From positions 1 to 64,000 of the forward strand of contig NZ_LMWH01000258.1 in assembly GCF_001507435.1 (NCBI RefSeq): a stretch of DNA of 64,000 nt, in the 5' to 3' direction. The translations under genes were made by a program, and so were the position numbers. Every line of letters starts with the position of its first letter. The stretch's first letter is position 1. The notes beneath the pieces were generated by a model that saw only the letters and a list, made by a program, of their open reading frames with translations, was not told the origin of the DNA and made no database searches. Origin of the DNA: Streptomyces sp. NRRL F-5122. GTDB lineage: Bacteria; Actinomycetota; Actinomycetes; Streptomycetales; Streptomycetaceae. Of this stretch, positions 51,980 through 59,123 are shown one piece after another.

Positions 51980-52414
51980 ATGTCTGCCTGGGATGCGACA
52001 GCTGCGGTGAGCAGCGCTTTCAGCGCGGTGATCGTAACCGTTGCCTGCGGCTATGCTGCGGCACAGGTGCGAGAGGCCAGGCACGCTCGCGCTATACAGT
52101 CACTCGTCGTCCTTCACCAGGAGTATCAGGCGCCAGACTTACGGCGGATGCGGCGACGGATCCGGGATGGTGGGATCATGGATGCGACAGCCTTGACTGG
52201 CGATGACGAAGAGGCTCTCGAGGATCTGCTGCAGAAGCTAGAGCTAGTTGCACTCCTGGTCAGGCGAGGTTTGGTCCAGTGCGACGATGTGGTGGACCTG
52301 TTCCCCAGCGTGCCGTTGATCATTGCGAAGGTCCAGCCTTTCATTGATCGTCGACGCCTTACCCAGCCTTCCTATGCCAGGCACACGATTGCGCTGGCAG
52401 GCAGGTATCCATGA
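51980..52414 (+). CDS. Small membrane-anchored protein (DUF4760-like)
   Basis: 144 residues from ATG 51980 (GGGAGGGAT): MSAWDATAAVSSAFSAVIVT, VACGYAAAQVREARHARAIQ, SLVVLHQEYQAPDLRRMRRR. One N-terminal transmembrane segment (about 8-27) is followed by a cytosolic helical domain (EEALEDLLQKLELVALLVRR, GLVQCDDVVDLF). The layout fits DUF4760-like proteins of unknown role. It follows the DUF262 gene by about 130 bases and could be a membrane partner; no overlap supports that. Confidence 0.72.
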   Translation: MSAWDATAAVSSAFSAVIVTVACGYAAAQVREARHARAIQSLVVLHQEYQAPDLRRMRRRIRDGGIMDATALTGDDEEALEDLLQKLELVALLVRRGLVQCDDVVDLFPSVPLIIAKVQPFIDRRRLTQPSYARHTIALAGRYP

Positions 52415-52487
52415 GCGGCATGGCACTCGCCGAGTGAGCCGGATGCCGCGCGGTCGCCAGGGCAGGACGTGCGTCTCGGGTATAAGC

Positions 52488-52520
52488 AGAGGCCCGAAGC
52501 CGGGCGGGCTTCGGACCTCT
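52488..52520. terminator. Hairpin, 14-bp arms with one mismatch, 5-base loop
   Basis: agaggcccgaagcc (52488-52501) pairs with ggcttcggacctct (52507-52520) apart from one mismatch. It lies about 75 bases after the DUF4760-like gene and in front of the next gene. It is either a terminator (without a T-run) or a leader structure; it argues against using GTG 52469 as the next gene's start. Confidence 0.5.
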
Positions 52521-52552
52521 ATCGCGTCGCGTTCCGTGGGGGACGGATTGTG

Positions 52553-52891
52553 ATGCGCGATGTCGTGTACAACGGCTTGAGTAACGGCAGGGGGCTGTCG
52601 GTGGCGGCTGCAACCCTGGTGAGCATGGATGAGCTGGAGTTCATGCGGGGTCGGGTTTACGGGGCCGATCACGAGTACGCCGGGCCACGGCACGGGCGTG
52701 TATACGGGGAGTTGGTGGCGGGCCCGCTGGACGGTCTGCTCTTGGATGTCACGGGCTGGTCTGCGCATGATCTGGCTGAAGTTGTCGCCTTGCGCACGGA
52801 GATAGGGCGGTACGGTCCGGGCGGTCGGGCCCTGTATGCGTCCAGGCAGGCGGATGGGCGTCTGTTCGACTGGTGCGGAGATATCCCTTGA
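52553..52891 (+). CDS. Hypothetical Streptomyces accessory protein (112 residues)
   Basis: MRDVVYNGLSNGRGLSVAAA, TLVSMDELEFMRGRVYGADH, GPLDGLLLDVTGWSAHDLAE, VVALRTEIGRYGPGGRALYA, SRQADGRLFDWCGDIP. Compact alpha/beta protein without signal or membrane segment, of a type I associate with Streptomyces integrative-element genes. ATG 52553 has GGGGGA nine bases upstream; GTG 52469 would add 28 residues across a hairpin and is less likely. Confidence 0.6.
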   Translation: MRDVVYNGLSNGRGLSVAAATLVSMDELEFMRGRVYGADHEYAGPRHGRVYGELVAGPLDGLLLDVTGWSAHDLAEVVALRTEIGRYGPGGRALYASRQADGRLFDWCGDIP

Positions 52892-53205
52892 AGGTGCGCC
52901 CGAAGGGAACCAGGGCGGGACCATATGCGCAGGCAGCACGTTCACAGGACCAAGGCGTTCCCAGCATCCACGCCTGTGACACCGCCGGGAACCGGCGCGC
53001 GGCCAAGCCACCCGTCCGGGAACGGGCGCCAGGCCGGGTGTCGGTGTCTGACGCACCGATGGTGGCTGTGGCGGGGTCCTGGTGCCGGCCGGATGGGGGA
53101 GGGGATGGCGGCCCGGCACCAGGGTGGGGGCCCGCCCCCTGCCTTACGGCGGGGGAGCGTTGAGGCAGGGGACGGGGACTCGGGGAGCCGCGCGGCTCAG
53201 GGCAG
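52892..53205. other. Intergenic region, no gene seen
   Basis: About 310 bases between converging genes. Frames on both strands have no recognisable content. Several GC-rich partial dyads are present (for example around 53085-53135), possibly a terminator, but none is perfect. Confidence 0.4.
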
Positions 53206-53865
53206 TCAGAGGTCGTCGAGGGTGATGACGGTGTAGGCACGGAGCCTGCGCACCATCTGTGAGGCGAGGAACCAGCGCAGGTCGGGATGCCCGTAGGGGA
53301 GCGCCTCGTCGGTGGCGGATAACGCCTGCAGCCCGTCGTCGCTGTACTGGTAGGGGGTGCCGATCACTCCGTACAGCGGTGCGCTCTGTGCGAGGAACAC
53401 GGTCGGCCGGCCGTCGAGGTGGGGGCAGTGCTCCGCCGCTGTACGGGCGTGTTGGGGGCATACGGGGGGTTGCGCGGTACGCACCACCGCCTCCTGCGGC
53501 CGCACCTCGCCTGGTCCGGCGAGGAAGATCACGCCGTGGCGGGGACGGGCACTGTGGGCGCACACCTGGCACCGCAGCTGCTGCATGCACTCGCGTTGGC
53601 GGGAGGGATGGACCATCCGCCATCTCGGCCGCCCGGTGGGCAGGCCGTCAGCGCCGATCGTCTGGGAGCAGCGGCCCCACAGCACCCCCCGCAGGTCACG
53701 GTCCGCCTTCAGCTCGTTCCAGTAGCCCAGCTGCAGGTGCCCGTCGGGGCCGTGCTGGATGCGCAGGGACAGCAGCAGGTCGGGGCGTTCGCCGGCGCGG
53801 CTGGTGATGTAGGGCACGAGCCGGCTCGTGGCCGGGTTGGCTGCGCTGGCTGTGCTGGCGCTCAT
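53206..53865 (-). CDS. Hypothetical cysteine-containing protein (219 residues)
   Basis: Starts MSASTASAANPATSRLVPYI at ATG 53865 (GGAA upstream). Recognisable segments: DLLLSLRIQHGPDGHLQLGY, WRMVHPSRQRECMQQLRCQV, CAHSARPRHGVIFLAGPGEV, QPPVCPQHARTAAEHCPHLD. Four or more Cys and several His could bind zinc in the middle (C-x4-5-C-x2-C and C-x2-H-x6-H-C). This type of protein occurs in Streptomyces phage/plasmid-like loci; function unknown. The frame continues open upstream to ATG 54195, so a longer product is possible. Confidence 0.68.
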   Translation of the reverse strand: MSASTASAANPATSRLVPYITSRAGERPDLLLSLRIQHGPDGHLQLGYWNELKADRDLRGVLWGRCSQTIGADGLPTGRPRWRMVHPSRQRECMQQLRCQVCAHSARPRHGVIFLAGPGEVRPQEAVVRTAQPPVCPQHARTAAEHCPHLDGRPTVFLAQSAPLYGVIGTPYQYSDDGLQALSATDEALPYGHPDLRWFLASQMVRRLRAYTVITLDDL

Positions 53866-54195
53866 CGGACGGTTCCTATCGACGTGAGGGTGTGTGAAGG
53901 GTGCGGCGAGGTGCCACCCCGGGCTCGATCTGCCCGGGGCGTGGAGGCCTGAGGAGGGCGGGTGTGGGCAGGGCCTTGCCCCCGCAGCGCGCCCGGAGGT
54001 TCTGGCCTGTGTTCCCCGGGGCGCGGGTTTTCGTGATCGGTGGCGCAGCACGTGGGCGCACCGGGTGTGGACGCGGCCCGCGCAGGCGGCTCCACCGGAG
54101 GCACTGACGTGCCCATAGGGCGTCGAGTCCTCACGGTCTCGGACCGGCTGGTCGCAGGCCAGGCACATTTCCACGCCGGTCAGGGCCTCGTACAT
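53866..54195 (-). CDS. Possible separate upstream gene or N-terminal extension
   Basis: ATG 54195 starts two bases after the stop of the small membrane protein gene, with GGAAACTAGGA as a possible ribosome site. It reads MYEALTGVEMCLACDQPVRD, GGAACAGRVHTRCAHVLRHR, and then low-quality Arg/Pro-rich sequence. CLACDQPVRD with the later CAGRVHTRC looks like a small zinc site common in Streptomyces proteins. No stop separates it from the next gene, so either both form one 329-residue protein or a sequencing/frameshift change removed a stop. Confidence 0.4.
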
Positions 54196-54197
54196 TC

Positions 54198-54362
54198 CTA
54201 GTTTCCGGTGGCGAGCTGCCAGAGCAAGGCGGCGAACGCGATCACGACGCCACCGATCAGCAGGGGGATGACGGCGGTCTCGATGACGCGGGAGCGGTTG
54301 GGCCGGCGGGCTCGCCATCGCTCGAATCGGGTGAGCCGTGTCGCTTTCGGTGCTTTCGCCAC
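54198..54362 (-). CDS. 54-residue single-span membrane protein
   Basis: From GTG 54362 (AAGGAC 9 bases upstream): AKAPKATRLTRFERWRARRP, NRSRVIETAVIPLLIGGVVI, AFAALLWQLATGN. A basic N-terminus precedes a strong transmembrane helix (about 30-50), so the tail points outward. It is followed after two bases by the next ATG, indicating coupling. Function unknown. Confidence 0.62.
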   Translation of the reverse strand: MAKAPKATRLTRFERWRARRPNRSRVIETAVIPLLIGGVVIAFAALLWQLATGN

Positions 54363-54521
54363 AAGGGGTGTCCTTGGATGTGGGGGTGGTAGGGGGAGGG
54401 CGGCCCCGCGCCCTTGGGAGGCCGCGGTGAGGATGCGCGGTCGGGTGCGGGGCCGCCCCGTTTGAGCCCCCGGACACGCTGAACGGCGAGGGGGAGACAG
54501 GCGGGGAGGAGCGTCGATGGG

Positions 54522-55121
54522 CTACCAGCTGGTTTCGAGGTTGTGGTGCAGTAGCCGGCACGCCCCGGCCAGGAGGTGGAGTCGTGCAGTGGGGTTGGTC
54601 AGTTCGCCGCCTTCTTCGGCCAGGTACACCGATCTGGCGTGCCTGACGGTGTCGGCTAGGACGTCACGCGCCCGCGAGGCGGCCGGGGTGCCGCTCCTCA
54701 TGCGGCTCAGCCGGTATTCCGCCGCTGCGAGCAGGGCCGGCAGGTAGCCGTTCAGCTCGGCGGCAACGGCCCGGGCCGGACTGGATGTGGGGTCTGTGGT
54801 GGCGAGTTGTTCCGCCCGATGTGCTGCGCCGATCACCTTGGCGATGTCCACCGGCTCGCAGGTGTCCCCGGTGTGCTGGGCGTGAGAGTGTTCGGTGGTG
54901 ACGGCCGTCGCCTCTCGTCCCCAGCGGGGGTGGAGGCGATCGTGTTGCGCGCTGCTCTCGGCGTTGGGCTCCAGAGCGTCGGTGTGCACGGCCGGGAGGA
55001 CCGCGCTGGGCCGCTCGACCGTGTAGGCCGGGGCCTGCATCCCTTCACGGTGAGCGCGCACCGGTCCCGAACCGCCGGGCGACACCTCGTCGGCAGCAGC
55101 AGTCATCTGTTCGTTCGCCAT
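54522..55121 (-). CDS. Hypothetical helical protein (DUF6415-like)
   Basis: 199 residues. The first 80 look disordered (EVSPGGSGPVRAHREGMQAP); the rest is helical: VIGAAHRAEQLATTDPTSSP, AELNGYLPALLAAAEYRLSR, ARDVLADTVRHARSVYLAEE, RLHLLAGACRLLHHNLE. The LPALLAAAExR...AR...AR pattern is like small Streptomyces DUF6415-type proteins, from memory. It is divergent from the XRE/TPR regulator at 55245 and probably under its control. Confidence 0.62.
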   Translation of the reverse strand: MANEQMTAAADEVSPGGSGPVRAHREGMQAPAYTVERPSAVLPAVHTDALEPNAESSAQHDRLHPRWGREATAVTTEHSHAQHTGDTCEPVDIAKVIGAAHRAEQLATTDPTSSPARAVAAELNGYLPALLAAAEYRLSRMRSGTPAASRARDVLADTVRHARSVYLAEEGGELTNPTARLHLLAGACRLLHHNLETSW

Positions 55122-55169
55122 GCTCAGAGCATTGCGATCGCGGGATCCCGGCAGAAAGGTCCGACTGGG

Positions 55170-55220
55170 TACCCAACGTGGGTAACCTCACCCGTAAGTG
55201 ACAGTAAGCGACGTTGGGTA
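55170..55220. promoter_or_regulatory. Paired dyad in a divergent promoter region
   Basis: tacccaacgt (55170-55179) and its complement acgttgggta (55211-55220) frame 31 bases; the left copy is itself part of the palindrome acccaacgtgggt (55171-55183). The pair sits between divergent genes starting at 55121 (-) and 55245 (+), so it is a good candidate operator for the XRE/TPR protein. Confidence 0.55.
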
Positions 55221-55244
55221 GCCTTCAGCCATGGGAGCATCGCC

Positions 55245-56570
55245 ATGACCGAGCCGTCCCGACCGCCGGAGCTCCCGACCAGGTTGCTCACCGACCCGGA
55301 GATGCTCGACGCATGCCGTGTCCGTGATTTCGCGCGCGTATTCCGCCTGATCAAGATCCACGCGGGGATCTACCCCTCGGTGATCGCCCGCCGGTGCGAC
55401 CTGACGCCCAGCCGGGTCGGCGAAGTGATGGCAGGCAGACGTCAGTTGGTGCACATCGATGTCATCGAGCGAGTGGCCGACGGACTGCGGATCCCCGGCC
55501 ACATGCTCGGACTGGCACGACGTTCCTGGGAGACACCCGTGGCTCTGGCCACGGCTGAGCGCCAACCGTCCGCTGCGCAAGAGCCGGTACTCGAGGCCGA
55601 ACCTCCAGCCGTCCTCCCGGGGGCGGAGGTGGAGAGCTTTCTCGCGCAGGCCACCCGCACCAGCCCAAGCCCCTCCACTCTCCAGGCGCTGCGCGCTTCG
55701 ATCGAGGATTACTGGCGTCGAGACGACCAGCATGGCGGCGAAGCGTTACGGCCTGCGGTGGTCGGCCAACTCCGCTACGTCATCGACCTCCTGAAAGAGA
55801 CCCGCTCGGAGCCTGTCCAGAAGGAGCTGTACGCGGTGGCGGCCGAGTTGGCACGCCTCACGGGCTGGACGCACTTCGACGCCCGCCAGTACAGCCAGGC
55901 CCGCTCGTACTTCGGTGAGGCCCTGCAGTTGGCCAAACAGATCAACGACCGGCAGTTCATGGCCAACGTGCTGGCGTGCATGAGCCTGCAGGCCACCTAC
56001 CAGGACAAACCCGCAGACGCCCTCGCCTACGTCAGCGCCGCCCAGGACGAGACCCATACAACTCCAGGGACCACCCCACGCGTACGGTCGATGCTGGCCA
56101 TGAGGGAAGCGTTCGCCCAAGCCGCGCTCGGCAACCGGACCGCCACGCATGCCGCGATCACCGAGGCACACCACCAATTCGAGCGCATCCAGCCGGGCGA
56201 CGCCGATCCGCCCTGGGTGGCCTACTTCGACGAGCCCAAACTGATCGTGGACACAGGCATCGCACACGGCCGCCTCGGCGAGGCAGCCACAGCCGAGCCG
56301 CTGATCGCCGACGCCCTCCGCAGGGAAAACAGCGCCAACCAGCGAGGCCACGCATTCCACGCGTTCTGGCTGGCACGCACCCAGCTTCAGCAAGGAAAGC
56401 TGGACCAGGCCTGCCGCACCGCCACACAAGCCCTGGACAAGGCTTCAGCAGTCGCATCCCAGCGAGTGACGGGCCACCTCCGGGAGTTCTACGACCAGTT
56501 GGAGCCGCACAGAAGAGAACCCGCAGCTGCCGTATTCGAAGCGCGCCTGCGAGAACTGCTCACCTTGTGA
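55245..56570 (+). CDS. XRE-family regulator with TPR domain
   Basis: 441 residues from ATG 55245 (GGGAGC). The N-terminus holds an HTH (FRLIKIHAGIYPSVIARRCD, LTPSRVGEVMAGRRQLVHID, VIERVADGLRIPGHMLGLAR; about 30-95), followed by a linker and TPR-like helices (DARQYSQARSYFGEALQLAK, RQFMANVLACMSLQATYQDK, MREAFAQAALGNRTATHAAI). Such Streptomyces regulators pair with a neighbouring NUDIX gene, as here at 56584, and sense a peptide or metabolite through the TPR region. It probably binds the dyad upstream. Confidence 0.85.
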   Translation: MTEPSRPPELPTRLLTDPEMLDACRVRDFARVFRLIKIHAGIYPSVIARRCDLTPSRVGEVMAGRRQLVHIDVIERVADGLRIPGHMLGLARRSWETPVALATAERQPSAAQEPVLEAEPPAVLPGAEVESFLAQATRTSPSPSTLQALRASIEDYWRRDDQHGGEALRPAVVGQLRYVIDLLKETRSEPVQKELYAVAAELARLTGWTHFDARQYSQARSYFGEALQLAKQINDRQFMANVLACMSLQATYQDKPADALAYVSAAQDETHTTPGTTPRVRSMLAMREAFAQAALGNRTATHAAITEAHHQFERIQPGDADPPWVAYFDEPKLIVDTGIAHGRLGEAATAEPLIADALRRENSANQRGHAFHAFWLARTQLQQGKLDQACRTATQALDKASAVASQRVTGHLREFYDQLEPHRREPAAAVFEARLRELLTL

Positions 56571-56583
56571 GGCGAACGGCACC

Positions 56584-57117
56584 TCAGCGGATCGCCTCGT
56601 CCATGAGCACATACAACAACCCGACGAGCGACCCACTGCTCACGATCTCTCGGCGGTCGATCATGCCCCGCACGTCAGCCAGCGGGATCCACTCGACCCG
56701 ATCCGACTCGTTCTTCTCCGTCGGCTCACCGACGTACGTCGCACCGTCGGCGCGGAAGAGGTGATGCTGCGAGTCCGTGATCCCGTTGGCCGGCTCGGCA
56801 TAGATCAACGGCTTGAGCGGCCCCGGACGCCAACCCGTCTCCTCGAGAACCTCCCGAGCCGCGGCCTGTTCAGGGCTCTCCCCGTCCTCGATCAGCCCCA
56901 TCGGCAGCTCCCACGCCCACGCATCCGTGATGAAGCGGTGCCGCCACATCATCAGCACCTCACGGCGATCGTTGACCACGGCTGCTACAGCCAGATGCCG
57001 CAGACGTACCACATGGTGCTCCCAACGGCGTCCGTCCGGCTGCTGGACGTCGACCAGACACAGGTTCACCCAGTGGTTCGTATAGATCTGCCGTTCGCCA
57101 TGGGTTTTCCACTGCAT
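56584..57117 (-). CDS. NUDIX hydrolase
   Basis: 177 residues from ATG 57117 (AAAGGGG upstream). The Nudix box GLIEDGESPEQAAAREVLEE, TGW fits G-x5-E-x7-REU-x-EE-x-GU exactly. N-terminal YTNHWVNLCLVDVQQPDGRR and MMWRHRFITDAWAWELPMG resemble ADP-ribose/ADP-sugar pyrophosphatases, which cleave nucleoside diphosphate-linked compounds. It converges on the XRE/TPR gene; the pair is a recurrent Streptomyces arrangement. The true substrate cannot be read from sequence. Confidence 0.9.
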   Translation of the reverse strand: MQWKTHGERQIYTNHWVNLCLVDVQQPDGRRWEHHVVRLRHLAVAAVVNDRREVLMMWRHRFITDAWAWELPMGLIEDGESPEQAAAREVLEETGWRPGPLKPLIYAEPANGITDSQHHLFRADGATYVGEPTEKNESDRVEWIPLADVRGMIDRREIVSSGSLVGLLYVLMDEAIR

Positions 57118-57419
57118 GAACGCGGCCCCTTTCGTCTCCTGGCTCCAGGATCGCAGAGCAACTGGAGCATCGGGCCGATGCGTCGAACGCTGTTGCCAGC
57201 GCAGAGCACCTCGTTCGACGGGTACACGCGGAGGGCGGTAGCAGCAGCGGAAGTTCGGCGATGGCCGGTCCGCAGCAGCCGAAGCTGCTGCGGGGTGTGG
57301 TGGCGAGCCACGCCATGCCGGCCATCGTGCGACACCCGGTCCGCAAGGGACCAACAACCCATAACCGGATGCCGCGTCTATAGGGGGCGGTGGGCCGAGA
57401 CGGCCACCGGCCGGTTGTA
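57118..57419. other. Intergenic region, no gene seen
   Basis: About 300 bases between the NUDIX gene start and the end of the next minus-strand gene. No frame with a ribosome site; presumably the NUDIX promoter. Confidence 0.4.
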
Positions 57420-58112
57420 TTACCTGGCTGTGCGCTGCGCGGCTTGCTCGAGGATGCGCCGGCGGGTCCACCGGCGGCGCCCGCCCTTCTCGGACGTGGC
57501 GTCCACGGTCTTCAGCAGGGGCAGGTTGCCCTGGCCCAGACTGCTGCTGAAGGAGTTCACGCTCTTGAATCCCAGCAGAGCCGCCGCCTGCGATGCACCC
57601 AGCAGCTCGTCCGGGTCACCGTCGACGGGCACGTCCGGCAGGGCCGGCGCTGCACGTTCGACACTGCGCTTCCCGCTGCCCGGGCGGGAGTCTTTCCACT
57701 GCAGAAGCGTCCTCACCCGCCACTTCGGCCGGCGGTAGGGCCGCTCAGGGGTGCCCAGTTCCTCGACGGCGTCGGGATCGGGAAAGTAGCCGGGGTGGTC
57801 CCGTACATAGGTGTTGACTTGCTGAGGGTTCTTGTAGCCGAGGAACCTGGAAGCCTGAGCTCCGGTGAGCAGCTCGTCGGGATCGAGCTTCGGCGGCTTG
57901 TGCTCCCGCAGACGAGGCGGCTTGCGCTGGTCGAACCACGCATCGACGTCGCTCTTGTCCCATAGGCGGGCGCGGCCGCGGTGACCGACGACCTCAGGGA
58001 AACCACTGGTCTCCCGCTCGAGGTACAGAGCACTGATGCGCGCCGGCGTCAGCCCGCGCTCCGCGGCGATCTCCGCAGCCTCGACGATCTGTGGCGTGGA
58101 TCGGGCAGTCAT
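57420..58112 (-). CDS. Protein with three MerR/AlpA-like DNA-binding modules
   Basis: 230 residues from ATG 58112. Three successive modules share the pattern A-x-x-x-G-x-x-x-x-x-x-x...W-x-x-x-x-x-x-x-W: EAAEIAAERGLTPARISALY with RARLWDKSDVDAWF; LLTGAQASRFLGYKNPQQVN with RRPKWRVRTLLQW; LLGASQAAALLGFKSVNSFS with GRRRWTRRRILEQ. Each looks like an excisionase/MerR-type winged helix. Three in a row in one chain suggests binding to repeated sites, perhaps as an element-maintenance or replication protein. No catalytic domain. Confidence 0.75.
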   Translation of the reverse strand: MTARSTPQIVEAAEIAAERGLTPARISALYLERETSGFPEVVGHRGRARLWDKSDVDAWFDQRKPPRLREHKPPKLDPDELLTGAQASRFLGYKNPQQVNTYVRDHPGYFPDPDAVEELGTPERPYRRPKWRVRTLLQWKDSRPGSGKRSVERAAPALPDVPVDGDPDELLGASQAAALLGFKSVNSFSSSLGQGNLPLLKTVDATSEKGGRRRWTRRRILEQAAQRTAR

Positions 58113-58225
58113 GACCGGAACCGTCCCATCGTCACGGAGCCGGCCTGCCCGACTCGCAACACATATAATGGCGTATGTTTTGGAGGGGTGTCCAGCCTCT
58201 GAGCCGTCCCGGCCCGTTTCTGGCG

Positions 58226-58570
58226 TCATTCCTCCGGGATGAGGCTGACGCCGCGGCGGGCAGCGTCCTCTGCCATCTCTGAATAGGCCATGGCCGCCGG
58301 AGTCATCTCCCACTTGGCCAGGGCAAGCAGCAGGAGCAGCTCGGCGGGGTCCTGCGAGACGTCGCAGGGCATGCCGGCCGCGTTCGCGGCCGCCACGAGC
58401 TCCCCGGCGGACAGCCCGGAGAAGCGTCCCGCCACGGTGCCACGCAAGACCTCGAAGCCCTCCTGGTACAGCTCGTTCGCTTCGCGAAGGAGCAGCAACA
58501 GGTCCTCGCCGTCTCTGGCCGGTGCGGCCGCGGCGAGGTCGAGAATCCGCCGGGTGTTCGTCGTCATCAT
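58226..58570 (-). CDS. Hypothetical helical protein (114 residues)
   Basis: MMTTNTRRILDLAAAAPARD, GEDLLLLLREANELYQEGFE, VLRGTVAGRFSGLSAGELVA, AANAAGMPCDVSQDPAELLL, LLALAKWEMTPAAMAYSEMA. All-alpha, leucine-rich and soluble. It lies 113 bases upstream of the triple-MerR gene on the same strand and may share its transcript. No family recognised. Start 58570 or the next ATG 58567. Confidence 0.62.
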   Translation of the reverse strand: MMTTNTRRILDLAAAAPARDGEDLLLLLREANELYQEGFEVLRGTVAGRFSGLSAGELVAAANAAGMPCDVSQDPAELLLLLALAKWEMTPAAMAYSEMAEDAARRGVSLIPEE

Positions 58571-58640
58571 GAGAAGTATGCCTTTCAGGAAAGATCAGAG
58601 GTGCTCGGATTAGTGCGGAGCGGCACAGCCCTCGCACAGC

Positions 58641-58674
58641 ACGCGCCGGTCACGGCATGCCGTGACCGGCGCGT
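58641..58674. repeat. 34-bp perfect palindrome
   Basis: acgcgccggtcacggca (58641-58657) is followed directly by its exact complement (58658-58674). The centre is gcatgc. It lies in a non-coding stretch between the 114-residue gene and a degraded gene tail, with no T-run. Candidates are a terminator, a recombinase site or an IS relic. Confidence 0.8.
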
Positions 58675-58744
58675 TGCGGCGCTCCCGGGTAGGCCGAGAT
58701 CCGTGAGGAGATGCTCGACGGCGTACGTCTGGCCTTCCCGCCGA

Positions 58745-58905
58745 CGGTCTGGCCGGCGAGGTCGCGGCGCTCGCGCGGGGGAGCAGGGGCTGCTCCGCGT
58801 TCTTCGACTTCACCCGGCACGTGACCCCGACCGCGCTCCAGCCGGAGGTGCGGGCACCCGAGTCCGCCGTCAGCATGCTGGCTGACCTCCACCAACTCGT
58901 AAAGC
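58745..58905 (+). pseudogene. Tail of a MerR-family-like regulator
   Basis: In frame: DGLAGEVAALARGSRGCSAF, FDFTRHVTPTALQPEVRAPE, SAVSMLADLHQLVKRC. FFxFT-x-x-x-TP-x-x-L-x-x-x-V-x-APE-x-A-x-x-x-L-x-x-L is like the C-terminus of some actinobacterial MerR-type regulators. No N-terminus or HTH is present and the upstream sequence breaks frame. The surrounding 58675-59123 otherwise shows no gene. Confidence 0.4.
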
Positions 58906-59123
58906 GCTGCCGAGGATGGCGGTGCGGACGCCGCGGTGGCGAATGCGGTGGCGGATGCCGGTCCATTAGCGGTGGAGGTGTTGTTCGCGGAGGAGGTGGT
59001 CGAGGGCGGGGTTGATCTCGGCGGCTCCGCCGTCGGCAAAGGGGAGCCAGGCTGGTCGCCACAACTGGGTCGCGCCCGTTCGGCGGCAGCCGGGGGGGGC
59101 GCGCCCTTCGAGGTTATGCCGCG

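Noticed and set aside
58610..59062. Minus-strand frames of 129-150 residues
   Set aside because: Pro/Arg-rich shadows without a ribosome site, lying opposite a recognisable remnant; not supported as genes.
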